Source: Plecoglossus altivelis
Taxonomy: Eukaryota > Chordata > Actinopteri > Osmeriformes > Plecoglossidae
DNA length: 64,000 nt
Assembly (NCBI GenBank): GCA_036571765.1
Contig: BROE01000025.1
Coordinates: 4,534,222-4,598,221, forward strand
Direction: 5' to 3'
A program made the translations under genes and the position numbers. The notes under the pieces are model-generated. The model was not told the origin of the DNA. It saw nothing but the letters and a program-made list of their open reading frames with translations, and ran no database searches. Positions 1 through 13,182 of the stretch are shown here, in pieces. Within the stretch, counting starts at the first letter, position 1. Each line of letters begins with the position of its first letter.

Positions 1-1575
1 TAACAGAGTTGTTGACATAACATTAGTCTTTGTTGCTGTCACACCAGAAATTTGCATAATTTAGAATGCAGTAAATGGTTGAACCTGTCTTTGCTTTACA
101 TCAGTGCACAGTGCCCGTGACGCATGATTAAGATACCAGTAAAACACACAAATACATATTACTGTTAAGTGCACAGTGCCTGTGATAAAATTGGTGGCAC
201 ACAGTTTTCTGAAATTGTATGCCTACGTATATATGCACAGTGTCCTTGATGATGCCAGTGGCACACATATTGAGGGAGGAATGATAGTTTTGACGACGGT
301 TCTTCTTAATGGCTTATATTTCTCAGATCATATTGAAATTGAAACCCTCTGTCATCTCCGAGGTTCAATCCTCACATAATCTATTCTGGCCTCTAACGTA
401 CTTCATTAAAGCAGTTTCTCATTGTTTCAGATTGCCGATGCTCTACAGCACATTCATGCAAATAATTAGCCTGCATTTGTCTACTGTTTCCTACGTTATT
501 AACTGCTTCTATGTGAGTGGGAAATGTCTGCTGTGTCCTTACCCTATAAACGCCTGATGAAACAACAGTAAATGATAAATGCAAAAGCCCACAGCAACGG
601 TTTGAGGGCCCAAAGCAACAGTTCACTCTGTTGAGCAGATACAGAAGGTCTTTGTATCTCCTCGCCCAGTTCATCCCTGCAGTGTGCTTCACATCCTTTG
701 AAAGGGAGAAATAAATCGTTAGTCTGCTGTATTAGCCTACTTTTATCGAATGTAATAATGTTGATGCCCTGAAAGACAGCAGCACCCACATTAGTAGCCT
801 ATTTGGACAGATTCGTATTGAGCTAATAATCTTAGCGTTTTGCAGAAAATAGGCTACATTGATACCCTATATTTTCGATATTAATTTCATATGATCCTAA
901 AACATTGTTCTAAAATCGGTAAGATGTGTATGTTACCTATTAAGAGCAACTGTAGAAGAAATTGTAGCCCAGTAGTCCAGAAAGTCATAATTATAGGCTT
1001 AACAAATGTGAATAGCTATAGCATTGCCCTCCGGTTACTCAACCACTTAATGATATAACCCAAAACATACTTTGAAATAGGCAATGTAACAGGAAGGAAA
1101 ACATTGGTAGATCTAGGTCATATGGACCGCAGGAGCTTCTGAATGGCTTTTGAATGACGTTTTTATAGCTAGCCACATTTTGTTCCTCTGTTAAAGGTGT
1201 TTACATCATTTTGCTTAATCATCATAGTCTCATGATAAAAAGACAACCTTTTGGTGAATACTGTGTTGGACAGAAAGTACATTCATAGGCCATTGATTTA
1301 AAACCTGTACAAGTACACTAAAGTTACAAGGACCCCTTCGCATTTTTTTGATTTTTTTCCTCCCCATCACTCCATTCTTTTGACTCAAGTGTGCTGGAGC
1401 AGACATCGACTAAAACATGCGGGAAACTGGGGATTCCTGAGGACCACGGCTGGGACTTGAGAAACTAGAGCGTACTGTGTCCCTCCTCCTAATTTTGGAA
1501 GAACTATAGGTTCGGCCCCCTGCGCCAGAATGGGGCGGGGCTTGAACAATGAGGTAATCGGGGTAAACAGTAAAG
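1..1575. other. Intergenic / upstream of fbxo21
   Basis: I see no convincing exon here. Open frames are short and lack family similarity or paired splice signals. The first 260 bases carry three loose copies of a GTGCACAGTG-type motif, at about 103, 169 and 234. The last 100 bases or so before the fbxo21 ATG are GC-rich and are likely its 5' UTR and promoter. Confidence 0.6.
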
Positions 1576-4069
1576 ATGGCGACGTCTGTAGCCGTAGAAG
1601 GGTGTCCAAGTCTAAATGGGATTATTTCTGAAACAGAGATCAAGAAACTGACAGACCTACCGGCTGAGTTGCTTGAATATATTTTGTGCTTCTCTGTCTT
1701 AAAACATGTCGACATTTGCAACGTATCCTGCAGCTGCAAGCGGCTACACGACGTTTGCCACGGAAGGGGAAAGGTTTGGGAACACCAGTACAAACTCAGG
1801 TGAACTGACATCTGACTGATATCTGATAAATCTCAGTGTCTGTATGTTGGATTGCGCCCAACGTCTGGATGAGTTATATTTCCGCCAGATTGAACATCGC
1901 ACGGTGAACAATTATACTGTCTCAATTTTTTTTTCCTGGCGTCCGTTTACGGTGAGCTTGCGAGGAAGCTGTCAAACAGCAGTGCCTGACATTCTGCTGA
2001 TGCACCAAATTCCTCATCACGCCAGCCGAACGATCCTAGCAACTGTAAATAGCTATGAGCTAGGGGCATTATCCTACGAGACTTGCAAATAAAGATCTTA
2101 AACTTAAAATAGGACAACTGTTGTGTTGTTCGTGACCAAAGTTGAGTGACCTTGAGTGCAGCGAATGAGTAAACTTCAAGTGTCTTCTCAGACCCTGGGC
2201 TGAACTGCCGTACACGGTCGTCCGAGTACCAGGGAGGCTAGCCGCGACTACTGTACTTAGCTGATTGCTTTCCTCTCGCTACTGTAGGGCAATGCAGCAG
2301 TTGTACTCGACACTGGAACACCCTAAGGGGCACCTGTATTTCTGCAGTATTCAACCCACACCCGCTTGGACACACAAGGAGACAGAAAAGGGCAAGAGTT
2401 ACACGACCCTAGTTACATCTGTGTTCTTACTGAACCAGTTTAGTTGTTGCTCTACTCTGAATGGCTCTGAGCGACGCTGAGCGACGCTGTGCATTGCACA
2501 ATTGCAGTTGTGCAGTGATCCACTTCCCCAGCACAGTTTGAGACTATGACATGCTTACTGAGTCTGCATCTTTTCCTTACATGGTTTTTGTGTTGATACC
2601 GCAACAGAAACGCAACTGAATACCCTTCTCTTTACTGATAATAGGTGGCCAAGATTGCAGAAGTACTACCGCCATAATGAGTGCTGCGATTGGCTGAAGG
2701 AATACAGAACAAGACATACTGTCGGTTTGCAAATCAGAAGGACGGTCGTATCCATTTCCAAACGCTTCTTCACCGAAGTCGTGAGTATTTCAAGTTGTTG
2801 TTTGTCGGTGGCAAGATTTATGGGCGAGATGAGCAGAGTTCACGCTTCCGCAGCACGTGCTTGTGCTGGACGTGCGAACATTCATGTTCTAGATCAGCAT
2901 TCGTGTGCCTTTGTCTGGTCAGCACTAACACAGAGATCTGCAACTCAGCCTTGCATAGGGCAGGTGCTGGGGGATAGCTTCGCTGAGATCGAGTCCCTAG
3001 GCGCACCAGAGCACTTCTGCGTGGATGAGCTGCTCTCAATTCTGAACGCAGACAGGAGGTGAGAGCCAGACCTGGAACCGGCCAGGGGCACAAGACACAC
3101 CAAATCCCTTCCCTGGAGCAACTATAGCTGTAATACCTCTTTCTAACTCTCTTTTTCTCCTCTGTCTTGTTCTTCCTCTCTCTGTCATCTACCACTTCAC
3201 TTTAATTCAGTAAAAGCCTGACATTGAAGTACTATGCCAAGAAGATCCTATATTTCCTAAGACAGCAGACGATCCTGCGAAGCTTGAAGACTTTCTTGGA
3301 GCTGCCGCCTGAACAGCAGTCAGCGCTGGAGGGTGAGACATCGCTAGCCATTACTTACCATCTCTAATTACCACCATTACTAACTATGACTAGCAATCAC
3401 CATGACTAACCATCACTAGACACCACCATTACTAACCGCCACTATTACAAATCATCACTAGCCACCACTATTGCTAACCATTACTAACCATCGCTAACCA
3501 CCACCATTAGTAACATCACTAAAAACCGTTACTGACCATTGTTAACCACCACTATTATTACCATCAATAACGCCCACCATTATTAACCACTAAGCACTAC
3601 TAGCCTCGCTGTGTGTGTGTGTGCTCGGGTGTTTGTGCATAAGCAGGCGTGTAATATTGTGTAACGAGGTAGAATGACTGTGTGTGTTCCGTAAGTGTAC
3701 AGTGATGTGCAACATGTGTGTATGTATGTGTTACAGGTGCCGTGTTAGTGGACCAGTACTGCAACCCTCTGGCTGAAGTGTCTCTGGAGAGCATCTCAGC
3801 CCAGCTGGATGAGATCACGGACAAGGTCCAGAAGATGCTGAAGATCAAGAACCCTTCTCACCCAAGTCTTAGAGCCAGTCCAGGTGGGTCTGGAGTAACA
3901 CACACATATGCTTTTTACACATATGTTTGTCCATAGACGAAACACAGGTTTTACACATGCTCACTCGCAAGCAGATTGCAGCTGAGATCGCAGAAGGGTG
4001 GAATATTTCTGGTTCAAGTTCCAGTTTTTAAGTTTGTTTACCAGTTTGAGTACTGGGATTCTCTGTCCT

Positions 4070-4114
<45 letters not shown>

Positions 4115-7100
4115 GTCTCTCTGTCTCTCTGTGTGTTGGTGTATGTGTGAGAGACTCTGCGTTATGGTCTTAGCCCATGGTACTTCTTGAACCTAAAGAT
4201 GGTAATGTAGATAGTAGCAAGGAAGAACATACAATTTCATAGTCTCAAGTTGAACTTTCCCACGTAACAGTGTGAGGGTCTGTGTACCCGTGCAACACGT
4301 AACAGTGTGAGGGCGTCTCTTCCAGGAAGCTGCTTCTCTGTGGAGGACCTGGAGCTCCAGAGACAGGCAATGTCGGCTCTCAACACCGTCCTGTTTGAGC
4401 AGCTACAGTACAAGGGCAATGAGTTTGACTACTACAACCCTCTCAACTCCTACATCCACCAGGTATGTCTACTACAGCCCCAACAATCCCAACAAGAAGC
4501 CCAGACATGAAGCTGTCAATTTTGTTGTCATGGATATTGTTTGTATTATGTATTGTTGATAAACCCCTTGGTTACGTCTTCCCAAGGTTATACTGCGGCG
4601 TACAGGGATTCCCATCAGTCTCTCTGTGGTGTACCTGACCTTGGCCAAGAGGCTGGGCGTGCACCTGGAACCTGTCAACTTCCCCAACCACTTCCTGCTC
4701 CGCTGGTGCCAGAAACAAACAGGGTACGTACAGCACAGATTGGTGAGATCCGCAGAGGAATGAGTGTAATCTAAGTATAGGAAGTGTGAAGCAGAACACT
4801 TGGTTACGGGCTCACACATACTGCACCCGATCAAAGCGAGCTACAGACCTTCCATTGCTCGTAATGTTGTAAACGACAGTATTCGTCCGCTTCTTGAGGG
4901 AACTTGTTCCGTGCGACAGGAGTGGAGACATCTATGACTTTGTATACATTGACGCCTTTGGGAAGGGCAAGCAGCTTACGGCGAAGGAGTGTGAGTACCT
5001 CATCGGTCACCAGGTGACAGCAGACTACTACAGCGCCATCAGCACAACGGAGGTCCTGCTGCGCATGGTGGGAAATCTGCTGAACATCGGCAAGAGAGGG
5101 TAAGACTCGGAGGTCAGGGTCGGGGGTCAGGGTCGGGGGTCAGGGTCGGGGGTCAGGGTGGATGAGAACAGAGAGACGAGAGGGTGATAGTGGAGTTTCG
5201 GGTTGTGGTCATTGTCAAGGTGGAAGAGGGCGATGGTCGGGGGTTAGGGTTAGTGTGTTAGTGGTTGTGGTCAGGTTGAATTACAACAGTACTGAATATC
5301 TCAAACTGTCAGCGCTAATTACAGTGGTCTGGAGACGGAAAAGGTTGGAGTGGATTGGATCAAGAGTTCAATATTCCTAAACGGATGGATGGATAGACAG
5401 ACAGACAGACAAACAAACGGACAGTCTTAACCTGGCACTTGTTGGCCTGTGTCTGTGTATGTTTTGACCTTACTCTTGGGTGTGTGTTACAGTGAGGGGA
5501 ATGAGAAATCGTACCAGCTCCTGAGGGACTCTCTGGACCTGTATCTGAGCATCAACCCAGACAACGTCCAGTATCTACTACTGCAGGCTCGCCTCTACTT
5601 CCATCTGGGCATCTGGCCAGAGAAGGTACGTAACTGTCAGTCTATCTCCTGGTTCATAGAGACCCGGTCTATCTCCTGGTTTAGACAGACCCGGTCTATC
5701 TCCTGGTTTAAACGGTCACACGCATGTCCCTGTTACCTTTTAGGTCTTGGACATCCTGCAGCACATCCAGGCGTTGGACCCGTCCCAGCATGGTGCGGTG
5801 GGCTACCTGGTGCAGCACACCCTGGAGCACATCCAGCACAAGAAACATCCCGCGGAACCAGAGGTGAAGCGCCGCAGCACCCCGGAGCACCTGGACGTCC
5901 AGTTCTCCGTCGGCCTCATCATGAAACACAAGAGGTGAGGGGGAAGAGGAGGGGGGTAGAGGAGGGAAATGGGGGGAGGGGGTAGAAGGGAGGAAGGGTG
6001 GAGGAAGAAAGGGCGAGTAGAGGGTAGAGGAGGAAGACAAAGTTTAGAGGGGTGGAGGGGAACAGGGGAGGGCGACGTGGCGACACCTACATCTGCAGAC
6101 ACCTCTGTCATCCTCCCTCCCAGACACACTCACACACACCCAGAAACCCAGACGGCCCCATATCTCTAACCCTACCCCCCCCCCCCCTGCCCCCCTTCAG
6201 ATCCGGCTACAACTGTGTAATCTATGGCTGGGACCCCAAGTGCACCATGAGCCAAGAGTGGATCACCACCATGAGGGTGAACCAGCTTCCCAGTGGACCC
6301 AACCAGCCCTTCTACAATGTTCTGGTGCAGGATGGGACCTGTCGCTATGCTGCCCAAGGTACGACTAACCCCAACTTTTAACTCCTCGCCATATCCGGTT
6401 GAGTGAACGCTGACCTGTTTGGCTTCCGCTGCTCCCCGGTGATATTTGTTTGTTTGAAAGACAAAATTGACCTTTATTAAGCCTTTGTTTCTACAAGTAA
6501 ATGTGTTTTTAAATAGACCTTTGTGTTTTAAAGTTGTTGTGTAGTGTATTGTTGCTTGATTGTAAGGTGTCCTGAAACGTGCCATTCATTATTATCATTA
6601 TTACTCCCAACCCCAGCCCTAACTCATGTTAAATGTTTTTTGTATGACACCAGGTTGTGTTCGATCCTTCTCTGTTAAACATTTTTAACATTTAACGTTT
6701 TTTATGTTTAATGTTTGGGCAAGATACCCAGATAGACCTCTACAATACCACAATACAGCATATTGTGTGTGTATAGTCATGGTTAGGCTTCACTTATAAA
6801 GGGATAGATCTTTAAATTTATCTGTACTCAAATGAATGATTGGAAGAGTATTTTAGGATATCTGCCTGGATATCTAGGATATCTGTATTTATATCCTGAA
6901 TTCAGTTGACATGGAGTTTTGTTTAAACTTTTCTTGAAAAGTGAATCATCCAAAACAGGTCCCATCCCGGCCACAGTGAGGTACATCTGTATTGACCACC
7001 TGGTTGCTCCTGTCTCTGTCTAGAGAACCTGGAGCCCCACTCGGCCCCTCTGGAGATAGGGCACCCAGAGGTGGGCCGCTACTTCTCCCAGTTCTGCGAG

Positions 7101-7253
7101 TCCCACTACGTCGCCAACGAGGACCTGCAGACGCGCTACCCAGAGGACATGGTGGAGACTCTGGCCACTGTGGCCCAACTCTACCACAGACCCAGCCCCG
7201 GGCGCCACAGTCCTGCCTCAGAACCAAACAGCCACCTGGCCATGCCAGTGTAG
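1576..7253 (+). CDS. fbxo21: F-box only protein 21 (12 exons)
   Basis: Substrate receptor of an SCF (SKP1-CUL1-F-box) ubiquitin ligase. Exons: 1576-1799, 2645-2780, 2964-3058, 3211-3332, 3737-3883, 4326-4462, 4587-4723, 4920-5099, 5493-5625, 5744-5934, 6201-6358, 7024-7253. They sum to 1890 nt, or 629 aa; the human protein is about 628. The F-box lies at residues ~27-70 (TDLPAELLEYIL, then CSCKRLHDVC). A transglutaminase-like/SirB1-type region follows (GIPISLSVVYLTLAKRLGV, YIDAFGKGKQLTAKECEYLI, GNEKSYQLLRDSLDLYL). The C-terminus is a YccV/hemimethylated-DNA-binding-like domain starting near residue 501 (YNCVIYGWDP, PFYNVLVQDGTCRYAAQ). The start is the first ATG in frame before the F-box. Its neighbour tesc lies downstream in the same direction, as in human 12q24.22. 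Gene identity is near certain; individual junctions are my hand calls. Confidence 0.96.
3340..3600. repeat. Degenerate tandem repeat in fbxo21 intron 4
   Basis: Around 260 bases are built from imperfect copies of a 15-20 base unit around ACTAACCATCACTA / CCACCATTACTAAC. The array fills most of intron 4. No coding signal. Confidence 0.75.
4074..4131. repeat. (CT)n microsatellite in fbxo21 intron 5
   Basis: A CTCTCT run changes into CTGTCT steps. It lies well away from the exon 6 acceptor at 4325. Confidence 0.9.
5105..5160. repeat. Short tandem repeat after fbxo21 exon 8
   Basis: Four or so copies of GGTCAGGGTCGGG begin just downstream of the exon 8 donor at 5100. A second small array, about three copies of a TCTATCTCCTGGTT-containing ~27-base unit, lies at 5637-5712 beside the exon 9 donor. 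Confidence 0.75.
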
Positions 7254-8147
7254 CTTGTTCCCTCCACACACACAGACACACACACTCACACATATCCTAT
7301 TCAGTCCCCATGACATCAGTGTCCTGTCCCCTTAACCATCCGGAATGCTACAATACATGGACGACCACCTGACCCTCGCCTGCCAAAGCCAGTAAAAGCC
7401 ATGCCCCCCCTCCCCCCTCCCACCCCATCCTCCTCCAGACTTCTCTGAGGAGTAGAAATGTTTCTTCACCCAAAAACATGGAAAAAAAACATCATTGAAT
7501 ACAAACATACTGAATCATCCCTAATCGTGAATTCATGCACTTATGAAAGTCTAACTTTCACATTTCTAGTGTTAACTTTTTTTGTGTATATTTAATAGTA
7601 CAATGTGATAGCATCTAAGGGCTCATGGATGGGTCATGACTCACGAGCTGTTAAAACGAAAACACACCATGACTTGAAACAGGAATGGATTAGGAATTTT
7701 TGAAGAAAAAGAAAATATTAAAATGTTTCAAGATGTTTCATGCGTCTTTATTTGTAGTCGCGACAAAGATTTGCGTTATTATGTGGGTACTTCGAACATT
7801 TCTCATATAATTAAGGAATTACAGCTGGGTTTTGATGGATAGTGAAATCAATTTTGCTAGAGCAAAAACTTGTTCTGGTGTTCGACTTCGCACAAGTAAA
7901 AAAAAAAAAAGTCAAGCTGACTTGAAAGACCTTTCTTAGAATGTACTGTATGACCCCTGTGTAAGGATTTCGTGGAGATTAAATCTGCTCCCGCTACACT
8001 AGCCCCCAACTAGCTCATTGGGATACAGGTCGAATTGACTTCCTTACTATAGACAAACAAGAAGGCGAAACTCAACAGGTGTGACGGCATTTCAGCATAT
8101 TAGTCAGTCGACGCTCCAGAAAGTGCGCTTCACTCTGTATTACCGTA
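7254..8147. other. fbxo21 3' UTR and tesc promoter
   Basis: This 894-base gap holds the fbxo21 3' UTR, with a CA run at 7264-7290 and pyrimidine tracts near 7405. The AT-rich stretch 7460-7760 has no canonical AATAAA that I can point to with confidence; an AATATTAAA is near 7714. The remaining ~350 bases lead into the tesc start codon. Confidence 0.5.
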
Positions 8148-11100
8148 ATGGGAGCTTCTCAGTCTACAAAAATTGAAGACGAATTCCAGGATTTAGCCGA
8201 TCAAACTGGATGTGAGTTATATTTAATGTACTGTTTCTTGATTACCTGCACTCATTTTCCTGTATTTATATGAAAAAGAATGGATAGTAAAGTCGGCATG
8301 GGGGTACCGCTGTGAAAGATTTGTTTTAGAAACAGTGGTTGACGCTTGCTGTACATTGTTACCGTATTTTTACTGTACTATCTTCTGTGGGGTCAAATGT
8401 ATATGTTTTCCGGCTGAGTATGTTATCCGACAAGTAATTGTGTGCTACCTCATTTAATAATAATCCGAGTACAACTGTTTATTAAGGCAATGTCAACAGT
8501 AGAGAGAATAGAATGCCTCCTTCTGGGTCAAATCAGTGACCCAGTTTTCTTGACCGTCTGATCTTGAACCAGTATCTAATCTTTTGTTGCCCCATAAACA
8601 TTCTCCAGTAGGCAGGGCAAAGTGTCCTTACAAAACACAAATGATTGACTGAAGTATAGCATACAACAGGTTTCTATTGTATTATAATTGTATTATACAA
8701 CGTAATACACCAATGAGCCACAACATTAAAGGTAGTGGTCAGAGAACGGTCTGAGCATTAGACGGCTAGAGAATAATCAGTTGTCATAGTCAACATATTG
8801 CATGCAAGAGAGATGGGCAGGGAAAGTGAATTGAGCGATTTTAACAGGGACCAAACCGTGATGACCAGATGACTTTGGCAGCGCTCGTGGTGGGCTATCA
8901 GTAAGCATGGGTGGGCACCTAGCGACAGTCATTTAAGGGACAAAACACAAGCTGGGAAGAGAGAAGACCAACATGCAAACACCACATCACGCATTCTGGC
9001 TCATTGGTGTACATATCTCTTGTTTTCATGGATATTTTGATTTTTTTACCCAAAGCTGACCCTGTTAGCTATGTATGTGGTCATCCCTGCTGTTTACAAC
9101 CAGTCACTAAAAACAACTAAAGTCAAAACTAGTCACAGGCTATAAAAAGCCTACAATTGAGCAATGTGCACTCACTGTCTGACAGGAAACCTCTAATTTA
9201 GTCATCATTGCTACTGTTATGCTCTTGCTGCAAGTGTTGATCTGCTCACTAATACAAATAATTGTTACCTCACCAACACACCCATTGAGCACATGCGTCT
9301 GTTCTGAAAACGATGACAGCAGCCAAACCATGAGAGTACTCAACAAACACGCAAACTGTTTTTTTTTACAAACCGATGCACTGGACAGGTTTAAAGAAGA
9401 GGGTTAGGGTTAAAACTGAGCCAACTAAAATCTCCTGGCATGTCCATTCAGGAGATGGGCATGAGGTGTGGTGTTTGGGGGTGCATCTGAAACGGTTTAG
9501 TATGGCTACTGTGGCTCTCCGGGTGTCAAGCAGGGCTTACAGGAAATGCAAACAGAACAGGTTTCACCTGCATGGCAATCGGGTCAGCATAGCCTCCACC
9601 CTCTGGATGCAAAAGCTCTGCATCTTGGAAATGAATACAAGTTTTGAGGATTGTTGTGACCCCTCCTACAAAAGTATTTGAGGTCATGAAACCAAACAGC
9701 GAACAGTGAATGATGACTGATACACTTTGAAATATAATGAAACCGCATCAGCTAAGGCTTTTTGCTTATCTGTTAGTTGATATGATTGTGTTCACAGTCT
9801 TGCCTGTTTAATTAGCCCTATTCAATCACTTATTAAACCCCATAGATAGATCTATCAACACAGCTAAAACAAAAAACGTAGCTTTTGAAATACTATCCTG
9901 CAGGTTATTTTTCCATTTTCATTTGCTGTGTTTACACCGTGTGTTTGTTTTCAGTCTCTCTGGAACAGATTACCAATCTTCACAAGAGATTTAAACAACT
10001 GAGTGAGAACGAGGAAACGATCAGGTAGCTTGGACCTTCACCAACACTGCTGATAGTCTACCAGGCTGAACAACACTGTTTCCATAAGGAACAACATACA
10101 CACACACTATTGTTAGTCATCCTGGGAATAATGCTCTGGTGTAACAGTAGATGACACATTCTCTTGCTTTTAAAAGCCCCACATTCTGTTTCTTTAAAAA
10201 GCAACAGCAGACAATGCTGTCTAATGCTGACAATACACAAGCCCCAAGATGTTTGGCCCCTGGTAAGGCTGACGATATAAGGCCCGGTGGAGTTAGATGA
10301 TATACTGACTGGTAGAGGCAGGAGATATAAGGCCTGGTGGAGTTAGATGATATACTGACTGGTAGAAGCAGGAGATATAAGGACTTGTAGAGGCAGGGGA
10401 TATGAGGACTGGTAGAGGCAGGGGATATAAGGACTGGTAGAGGCAGGGGATATAAGGACTGGTAGAGGTAGGAAATATAAGGACTGGTAGAGGCAGGGGA
10501 TATAAGGACTGGTAGAGGCAGGGGATCTAAGGACTGGTAGAGGTAGGGGATATAAGGACTGGTAGAGGCAGGGGATATAAGGACTGGTAGAGGTAGGGGA
10601 TATAAGGACTGGTAGAGGCAGTAAATGTAAGGACTGATAGAGGCAGGAGATGTAAGGAATGGTAGAAGTAGGGGATATAAAGACTGGTAGAGGCAGTCAA
10701 TGTAAGGACTGATAGAGGCAGGAGATGTAAGGAATGGTAAAGACTGGAGATATTAGGACTGGAAGAGGCAGGGAATACAGGCCCTGAAATGAGCTTTCAC
10801 TGTACTCTAAACCTATATGCACATAATTGTATTTAATCACATCAGCAAATATGTGATATCAGTCTCTGTCAGCCTGTAAACTTTTTCTGAACCCAACTTT
10901 CATTTCATCAGTAGGGAGAATTTGGAGAGAATCCCAGCCTTGGAGAACAACCCAATCCGGGCTCAGATTATTGAAGCCTTTTTTGATAAAAGGTTGGCAC
11001 CACCTAAAGATCTTGATTTGACTTTAGTCTTTTCTGGTGTGATGAATTGCTTTTGCAAAAATGTAATTCTTCAGCTCACATTGCACACTTTACAAGTGAG

Positions 11101-12848
11101 CATCATACATTTGTCATTTGTTGGTGTGTGTGTGTGTGTGTGTGTGTGTTGATGTGTGTGCGTCCTCTAGGAACCTGCTGCAGGATGCAGCAGGCTACCT
11201 TCAGGAAATCGGCTTTGCCGAATTCGTCATGGTGATGTCACACTTCCGTCCGCTGCCCCCCAAGTTCATAACCCCTGAGGAGAGGGAGCGCCTGAGGAGG
11301 CAGAAGCTGCGCTGTGAGTAGGAGGCACCTTCACAAATGCACCCCTTCAACAGGAACACCACAGGGCTTCTTGTCAACACTAGCACATCCAATCTTGTTG
11401 GTATATCCTTCCTTCAGAATGTCACTGAAGGTTTCGCAAAATTCTTGTGCTGTCACAAACAAATATACTTATGGATATATGTAGGAATATATTTCCTTAA
11501 AATTTTTGTCGTTGTCGCCGATGTTTAAATGCTGGTGTGGATTGGATCTATAACATCAGATTAGACGATCAGATTACAGGAGCACACTGACACTTATCGA
11601 GAGTCTGGTTTCACCTGTTCAAGATCACTTTAGCACATTTAAGTATCATATTGTTTTAGGTTGATGTTAATATGTATTCATTGTGACTTTTTTACTACAT
11701 GCACTTGTGGTGCACCCATTTGCACTTTTTATTCCACAATAGATGCATCATGTTTTACGTACCAATGTTGGAGACTATCATGATGTTTACAATCATTGAC
11801 ATATGCACCAAAGCTATTCTAGTAAATCACTTTGGATAAAAGCGTCCACTAAATCAATAAACATAAATGAAAGGACACCCACCCCCAGCATCCTAGTTTC
11901 CTGTTTTCAGTACTGTCTAGACGAGGCTTGAAGTGAAATCAAGTTCAAAACAGCTGCGCCTCAGAACACAACAAACTCTTAATTAGTCCACCCGTCGTGG
12001 TGTTGCATGTCATCCGGTCTGTATCCCGCGTTGAGCCTCCCTCCCTTCCTCCTGCTGACGGACAGTTCCCCGAGGGAAATGTTGGCGGTTGGGTCCATAG
12101 AGGACGGGTAGGACTAGGCCCAAACAGTCCAGTGTTTGTGACCTAACTGACAAACACTGAACAGACAGAAGAATTGATCTCTTGTTCCTCCGCAGTCTTG
12201 TTCAACATGCACGACACGGACAACGACGGCACCATCACTCTGGAGGAGTACAGGAAGGTAGGCGACGAACAAACGACAACTATACGCGCTCTCTTTGCGT
12301 CAAGGTCGCCACTGGGGTCATAGCTAGGGTAATCCTGGGGACATCACAGGGACACGGCGATGGGTCACGGTGTCGATTCATGCTGCTGTGTCGGTTGTCC
12401 AGGTAGTGGAAGACATGCTGTCTAAGAGCGGAGATATGGGCGTCCAAACTGCCAAAGCCATCACAGATGCGGCCATGTTGGAAGTGGCGAGAATCAACGA
12501 GAGTCACGTGGTAGGTTTGCCGACATTGTAGTGACGGTGGAAGTATTATTGAGGGCTGAGGTTTGGAACCTGTGGACGTAACACATTTTCCCAGGCTCCA
12601 GCCCGATGCACGTTTCTAACAATGCTTCCTGTTTGAAGGGTCCCGATGAGGTCTACGACAGGATCACCTTCGAGCATTTCCTTGAGGTTCGTTCTCCCGA
12701 GTTGTCTGTCGTTCCTTTAGCTCGGGTGTTGAATCCATCTGATGTTGTGCCATTCTTCCCACAGATTCTGAAAAGCCTTGAAATCGAATCGAAGATGCAC
12801 ATCCGCTTTTTGAACATGGACACTACAACAATTCGTTGTGGAAAATGA
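8148..12848 (+). CDS. tesc: Tescalcin / calcineurin B homologous protein 3 (8 exons)
   Basis: EF-hand calcium sensor that binds and stabilises the NHE1 Na+/H+ exchanger and modulates calcineurin. Exons: 8148-8211, 9955-10024, 10912-10992, 11171-11313, 12196-12257, 12403-12510, 12639-12686, 12765-12848. They sum to 660 nt, or 219 aa; human is 214. The N-terminus MGASQST fits an N-myristoylation site at Gly2, which supports this ATG. Family signatures are LHKRFKQLS, NPIRAQIIEAFFDKR and the single canonical EF-hand loop DTDNDGTITLEE at residues 126-137. The C-terminus ESKMHIRFLNMDT matches the tescalcin tail. The exon 3 acceptor is ambiguous by three bases (CAG|TAG). The gene lies head-to-tail after fbxo21, as in human. 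Confidence 0.95.
8706..9011. mobile_element. MITE-like DNA transposon remnant, TA-flanked, in tesc intron 1
   Basis: A 306-base segment begins TACACCAATGAGCC and ends with its exact reverse complement GGCTCATTGGTGTA. This gives 12-base terminal inverted repeats bounded by TA dinucleotides, the target duplication expected of Tc1/mariner-type elements. The interior has no transposase frame, so it is non-autonomous. Family assignment is inference. Confidence 0.7.
10265..10775. repeat. Minisatellite in tesc intron 2
   Basis: About 20 tandem copies of a ~25-base unit (core GGACTGGTAGAGGCAGGGG, then ATATAA). Point differences between copies are frequent. Wholly intronic. Confidence 0.9.
11127..11160. 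repeat. (GT)n microsatellite before tesc exon 4
   Basis: A GT run of about 12 units ends 11-20 bases before the exon 4 acceptor at 11170, so it forms part of the acceptor-proximal tract. Confidence 0.9.
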
Positions 12849-13131
12849 GATCCTCTTTCTTAAGAAGATCATTGTTTTCTCTATGTAGCTGTTGTTTTTA
12901 GAAGTAAAAATTCTTCATTGGAAAGTACTTAAACATTATTTGTTCATGTCAATATACAACTTGGTTCAGATTACAAACGTAAAAACTTTTGGGCACCATT
13001 ACAGTAATAACCCTCTTATCTTGTGCAACTGCATGACCTTATACCTGAAAAACGTTTTCTAACTAACTAAGATCTCATTGAAGATTTAACTTGAAATACA
13101 TTTCAAAGCATTTGCACTAATTTATAAAGGG

Positions 13132-13137
13132 AATAAA
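13132..13137 (+). terminator. Polyadenylation signal, tesc
   Basis: A canonical AATAAA lies 284 bases after the tesc stop codon. It faces the fbxw8 signal about 40 bases away. Confidence 0.65.
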
Positions 13138-13176
13138 TAACCGTGTGAGAGACATTGACGTGACTGTCTTTAGTGA

Positions 13177-13182
13177 TTTATT
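13177..13182 (-). terminator. Polyadenylation signal, fbxw8
   Basis: TTTATT on the plus strand reads AATAAA on the minus strand, about 275 bases after the fbxw8 stop. The tesc and fbxw8 transcripts would converge and overlap by some tens of bases. Confidence 0.65.

Noticed and set aside
1385..1811. 133-codon minus-strand frame over the fbxo21 start
   Set aside because: It is antisense to the F-box exon and its GC-rich promoter; no similarity found.
5708..6129. Minus-strand Pro/Ser-rich frames in fbxo21
   Set aside because: They are antisense to exon 10 and the G-rich start of intron 10.
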